8,850 nt of DNA from an uncultured Mollicutes bacterium (GTDB lineage Bacteria > Bacillota_I > Bacilli_A > RFN20 > CAG-826): contig URQK01000068.1 of NCBI GenBank assembly GCA_900549975.1, positions 1 to 8,850 of the forward strand, in the 5' to 3' direction. Both the position numbers and the translations under genes were made by a program. The stretch's first letter is position 1. Every line of letters begins with the position of its first letter. This document shows positions 6,542-8,850 of this stretch, one piece after another. The notes below the pieces were generated by a model that was not told the origin of the DNA, searched no databases, and saw nothing but the letters and a program-made list of their open reading frames with translations.

Positions 6542-6613
6542 AATTAATCACCTAATTAAGTATAGCACTTTTTGTATCTCTATTTAAGTATTAAATAGAA
6601 AAATTGTATTATA
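6542..6613 (-). promoter_or_regulatory. Upstream region of dnaX: candidate promoter and ribosome-binding site
   Basis: This is the only gap before the dnaX operon. On the minus strand a perfect TATAAT lies at 6613-6608, overlapping the acyltransferase stop. It would start transcripts near 6601 and leave a leader of about 60 nt, but no good -35 box is visible. A second candidate, an extended -10 (TGCTATACT, 6567-6559), would start transcripts near 6552, inside the AGGTGA ribosome-binding site (6553-6548), and is less plausible. No terminator separates the acyltransferase from dnaX, so read-through is also possible. Confidence 0.35.
6579..6599. repeat. 9-bp inverted repeat before dnaX
   Basis: TCTATTTAA (6579-6587) and TTAAATAGA (6591-6599) are perfect inverted copies around GTA. 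The stem is all A/T except one G-C pair. No T-run follows on the minus strand, so it is not an intrinsic terminator for the acyltransferase gene. It lies between the TATAAT and the dnaX start, so it could be an operator or a leader hairpin. It could also be chance in AT-rich DNA. Confidence 0.35.
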
Positions 6614-7706
6614 AACTCTCTTGACTTTTTTCTTTGCCAAAAACTTTATTTATAAGTTTACTCCAAAATGGCTTAATTTTTTGATTAAGACAAATTGCTA
6701 AAGGTGAATAAATAATTAAATAATGTATAGGAAGGAGCATAACCAAAGAGAATAATGTTTCCACTAAGGCAAATAATGGACGATTAATATCTGATTTTGG
6801 TAATGAATTTATATAACTATACCATTCAGGAAAAAGATCCTTCTTAAATAACGGCATTGATAAAGTTTGGTGGAAAGCAAGGAGTACTAAAGTTGTTTTA
6901 CCTAATTCACCAAATGCCTTATTTGTAATAGCGTTAGAAATTAAAATAATACCAAATGATCCAAATATTGCTGACGGAATAACTAGATAATATTTTTGAT
7001 ATTGAAGTCCCCACATCTCTAAGTGCAAGTTGAAATTCTTATAGTTTATATATTCTAATAACAAACCAATAGTTAGTGATAGACAGCCAATTAATAAACT
7101 ATATAAACGCTTTTTAATGCAAAAATTATATACATTTTCCAATTCTTTTCTTCTAAAAATATATCCTAGACTAACAAAGAATACTCCAAATAAACTTACA
7201 TCAAAATTCCAAGGTAAACTTTTCGGATAAACAATATTAAAAATAATAGCAATTCCTAAAAAAATTAATGATGTGATAATAGTAAATAATAATTTTTGTT
7301 TGCTTACTTTTAAAACCAAATAGAATAATAAATCACTGCAAAATAAAGCTCCAACAAACCATAAAGCAAATACTCTTTTTTGAATTGTTAGTTCAACAAA
7401 ATTGTCCATAAAATATGTAAAAGTAAAATTGGTTTTAGAAAATAATGCATCGAAAATGATACAAAATACTCCTAAAAACAACGTTGGTATAACATATCCT
7501 TTTATTTTTCTTACAAGAAAGTTTCCAAAATTATCATTTTCTCTTAGTTTAAAAGTTAATCCATTAATAACAAAAAATAATGGTAAATGAAATGAATAAA
7601 TATAAGGAACCATTGGTCCGCCCTCTAAACAATGAGCAAAAATCACAAGTATTATACCGATAAATTTTGCCGTGTCAATGTATTCAATTCTTTTTGATTG
7701 CTCCAT
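6609..7706 (-). CDS. Acyltransferase 3 family membrane protein
   Basis: A 365-residue multi-pass membrane protein of the acyltransferase-3 family (related to fucose 4-O-acetylase-like proteins), which moves acyl groups, often acetyl, onto surface sugars or envelope polymers. The N-terminal signature RIEYIDTAKFIGIILVIFAH (6-25) holds the conserved His, followed by YSFHLPLFFVINGL (37-50) with a second His, KGYVIPTLF (69-77), LWFVGALF (115-122), and HQTLSMPLF (279-287). About ten hydrophobic helices are spread over residues 13-340, with a basic cytoplasmic tail. The length is typical. The start at 7706 has AAAGGA 9 nt upstream and an extended -10 promoter in front. The substrate cannot be told; no polysaccharide genes are nearby. 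It lies just ahead of dnaX on the same strand, and the sigma pair is on the other side of a divergent promoter region. Family assignment is firm, but the acceptor is unknown. Confidence 0.85.
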   Translation of the reverse strand: MEQSKRIEYIDTAKFIGIILVIFAHCLEGGPMVPYIYSFHLPLFFVINGLTFKLRENDNFGNFLVRKIKGYVIPTLFLGVFCIIFDALFSKTNFTFTYFMDNFVELTIQKRVFALWFVGALFCSDLLFYLVLKVSKQKLLFTIITSLIFLGIAIIFNIVYPKSLPWNFDVSLFGVFFVSLGYIFRRKELENVYNFCIKKRLYSLLIGCLSLTIGLLLEYINYKNFNLHLEMWGLQYQKYYLVIPSAIFGSFGIILISNAITNKAFGELGKTTLVLLAFHQTLSMPLFKKDLFPEWYSYINSLPKSDINRPLFALVETLFSLVMLLPIHYLIIYSPLAICLNQKIKPFWSKLINKVFGKEKSQESL

Positions 7707-7729
7707 AATGTTATTTCCTTTTTTCCTTA

Positions 7730-7738
7730 ATTATATCA
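7730..7738 (-). promoter_or_regulatory. Extended -10 promoter of the acyltransferase gene
   Basis: On the minus strand TGATATAAT (7738-7730) is a perfect -10 box with the TG extension, which can work without a strong -35. The predicted start near 7723 leaves a leader of about 17 nt that contains the AAGGAAA ribosome-binding site (7720-7714) before the ATG at 7706. The upstream hexamer at normal spacing is a poor -35. Confidence 0.55.
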
Positions 7739-7763
7739 TAATAAACGCTTTAATCTATATTTC

Positions 7764-7792
7764 TTGATGAATCATTAGTATTGTATTATTAT
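7764..7792 (+). promoter_or_regulatory. Sigma-A-type promoter of the ECF sigma gene
   Basis: TTGATG (7764-7769, four of six matches to TTGACA) and TATTAT (7787-7792, five of six to TATAAT) are separated by exactly 17 bp. Transcription would start near 7799, giving a leader of about 57 nt that holds the 7819-7834 palindrome and the GGGGTG ribosome-binding site. It faces away from the acyltransferase promoter, so the two units are divergent. An additional autoregulatory promoter is possible but not recognisable. Confidence 0.5.
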
Positions 7793-7818
7793 TTAATTAT
7801 TAAAAATTTCCAATAAAA

Positions 7819-7834
7819 ACAAATACTTATTTGT
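7819..7834. repeat. Palindrome in the sigma gene leader
   Basis: ACAAATA (7819-7825) and TATTTGT (7828-7834) form a perfect 7-bp inverted repeat with a CT spacer, 21 bp before the sigma start codon. It could be a repressor-binding site or a small leader hairpin near the ribosome-binding site (AGGGGTG, 7846-7852). No T-run follows, so it is not a terminator. In AT-rich DNA chance cannot be excluded. Confidence 0.35.
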
Positions 7835-7855
7835 ATTAAAAGCGAGGGGTGTTAT

Positions 7856-8371
7856 ATGGAATTAAGTGAAATGATTGATGAGTTTAAACAAAACGACCAT
7901 TCTAATTTTAATTTGTTTTATGAATTAACAAATAAACAAGTATTTTTCTCTTCTTTTACTATTTTAAAAGAACAAACGCTTGCGGAGGATATTATGCAAG
8001 ATACTTATGTGACATTTTTAAATAATATTGGTGATGTTAAATCATCACAAAATATTTATGCGTATTTATCCACAATTGCAAGAAACTTAAGTATAAATTA
8101 TTACAAGAAGATGAAAAGGAACACGGAAGATGATGAACCACTCAACTATATGGATACAAGAGATATGCCATATATTGGAAGTAATGTTATAACAATTCTT
8201 GAATTATTAGACTCACAAGAAGAACGAGAAATAGTTACATATCACGTTATTCTTGACTATAAGTTTGCAGATATTGCTAAAATTATGTCCAAACCCTTAG
8301 GAACGATTTTATGGATGTATAATCGTGCAATCAAAAAATTAAAAGAAAGGATGTCTAAATATGAAAAATAA
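7856..8371 (+). CDS. ECF-type RNA polymerase sigma factor
   Basis: A 171-residue small sigma-70 family protein that would direct RNA polymerase to a specific set of promoters. Region 2 spans about 17-90: FYELTNKQVFF, then AEDIMQDTYVTFLNNI (43-58) matching the region-2 core-binding and -10 recognition helices, and AYLSTIARNLSINYYKK (69-85). A short acidic linker (about 90-110) leads to region 4 (about 112-165), with the helix-turn-helix YKFADIAKIMSKPLGTILWM (135-154) and RAIKKLKERM. Regions 1 and 3 are absent, as in ECF factors. The start is supported by AGGGGTG 4 nt upstream. The stop codon lies 11 nt inside the next gene, so the two are translationally coupled. That neighbour is a one-pass membrane protein, the usual arrangement for an ECF sigma held by an anti-sigma factor. 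The ECF subgroup is not assignable. Confidence 0.88.
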   Translation: MELSEMIDEFKQNDHSNFNLFYELTNKQVFFSSFTILKEQTLAEDIMQDTYVTFLNNIGDVKSSQNIYAYLSTIARNLSINYYKKMKRNTEDDEPLNYMDTRDMPYIGSNVITILELLDSQEEREIVTYHVILDYKFADIAKIMSKPLGTILWMYNRAIKKLKERMSKYEK

Positions 8372-8850
8372 AGAAATTAAAAAAATTATTAAAGATGCCT
8401 CAAGTAAGATAATTATTAATGATTATCAAGAAGAAATATTAAGACGTGTTGATTATACTCCATTAGAAAAAGAAACTAAAAAGTTTAACTTTAAGCCAGT
8501 ATTATCATTTTCTCTTTTAGCGGTTGCGTTTATTGTAACTTTGGTTACTATTTTACCAAAATTAATTAATCCATCTAATCCTAATAATCAAATTACTTTA
8601 ACACAATCTAAAAAAAGTCTTAGTTATGAAATTCAAGCATTAGGGGCTTTTATACCTAATGATTCAAATAATAGTACTAATTTAAAAAGATTAGCAAAAT
8701 TTAAAAATAGCAATGAAAATAACTATCAAGAAATTGCTTCTGATATTAAAGATTATTTGCTTACTGGCGAAATGATGTTTGAAAAAGATAATGTTATGAC
8801 ATCACTAGAAAAAAATAGTGACACAAATTATAACAATTTTGAATACAAAT
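8361..8850 (+). CDS. Single-pass membrane protein, probable anti-sigma factor (partial, 3' end beyond window)
   Basis: An open frame from the ATG at 8361 runs 163 codons to the window edge without a stop. The first 45 residues are charged and Lys/Glu-rich (MKNKEIKKIIKDASSK, with helix-forming DYQEEILRRV at 21-30). A single membrane segment lies at about 46-66 (VLSFSLLAVAFIVTLVTIL core), followed by a polar Asn/Ser/Lys-rich outer part with YEIQALGAFIPND (89-101). The start has AAAGGA 9 nt upstream and overlaps the sigma gene by 11 nt. The topology of a short inner N-terminus, one helix and an outer domain, together with the overlap, fits an anti-sigma factor that binds the sigma inside and senses a signal outside. 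No zinc-binding HxxxCxxC motif is present, so it is not a ZAS-type anti-sigma. The outer domain is not recognised. The coding call is firm; the function comes from context. Confidence 0.75.
   Translation, partial: MKNKEIKKIIKDASSKIIINDYQEEILRRVDYTPLEKETKKFNFKPVLSFSLLAVAFIVTLVTILPKLINPSNPNNQITLTQSKKSLSYEIQALGAFIPNDSNNSTNLKRLAKFKNSNENNYQEIASDIKDYLLTGEMMFEKDNVMTSLEKNSDTNYNNFEYK

Noticed and set aside
6559..6567. Extended -10 TGCTATACT as the main dnaX promoter
   Set aside because: Its transcript would begin inside the AGGTGA ribosome-binding site, leaving no usable leader; the upstream TATAAT is a better, though still weak, candidate.
6542..6608. SRP RNA gene upstream of dnaX, as in Bacillus
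   Set aside because: The gap is only 67 bp and AT-rich, with no SRP-like conserved loop; there is no room for it.
1..8850. CRISPR arrays, insertion sequences, toxin-antitoxin or defence genes
   Set aside because: No repeat-spacer pattern, transposase, terminal inverted repeats or defence motifs were found in either strand; the AT-rich genes are mostly housekeeping.

Overview
The window joins two very different kinds of DNA. Roughly positions 1-680 are GC-rich (60-base samples: 50% at 181-240, 63% at 301-360, 62% at 601-660). From about 690 to 8850 the DNA is AT-rich (28% GC at 721-780, and visibly similar onward). The change happens within about 20 bases and falls inside the 3' end of rsmI. 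There the 16S rRNA methyltransferase frame runs into the out-of-frame tail of an unrelated coiled-coil gene. The simplest reading is a chimeric metagenomic contig, or possibly a real recombination end, and not one continuous ancestral locus.

The AT-rich part suggests a low-GC, Bacilli/Mollicutes-like Firmicute (for example an Erysipelotrichia, RF39 or Acholeplasma-like lineage; this is inference). It has strong A/T third-position bias, Shine-Dalgarno-led genes and the dnaX-ebfC-recR and tmk-holB-ricT-rsmI order known from Bacillus relatives, here in compact form. Trp is read from TGG. None of the eight genes whose stop is visible ends in TGA (five TAA, three TAG). The two GC-rich genes whose stops are visible both end in TGA.

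Layout. 1-92 (minus): start of a small membrane-anchored protein. 187-537 (minus): MmcQ/YjbR-family protein. 557-583: hairpin terminator. 595-about 690 (minus): heptad-repeat coiled-coil tail. 552-6541 (minus): a seven-gene housekeeping operon transcribed from dnaX towards rsmI, with gaps of at most 14 nt or short overlaps: dnaX, ebfC, recR, tmk, holB, ricT, rsmI. 6609-7706 (minus): multi-pass acyltransferase-3 protein just upstream of dnaX. 7707-7855: 149-bp divergent regulatory region. 7856-8371 (plus): ECF-type sigma factor. 8361-8850 (plus, cut by the window end): single-pass membrane protein overlapping it, probably its anti-sigma factor.

The operon supplies clamp-loader subunits (DnaX tau/gamma, HolB delta'), recombinational repair (RecR, with EbfC), dTMP kinase for dTTP supply, RicT (RNA processing and development) and RsmI (ribosome modification). 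The dnaX gene carries an A7 slippery heptamer at codons 427-429, with stops close by in both other frames. A slip to -1 would give a product of about 434 residues, close to the length of E. coli gamma. The sigma/membrane-protein pair is the most accessory-looking module and probably senses something at the cell surface. I see no clearly new multi-gene system; the strongest signals are the chimeric junction and the possible programmed frameshift.
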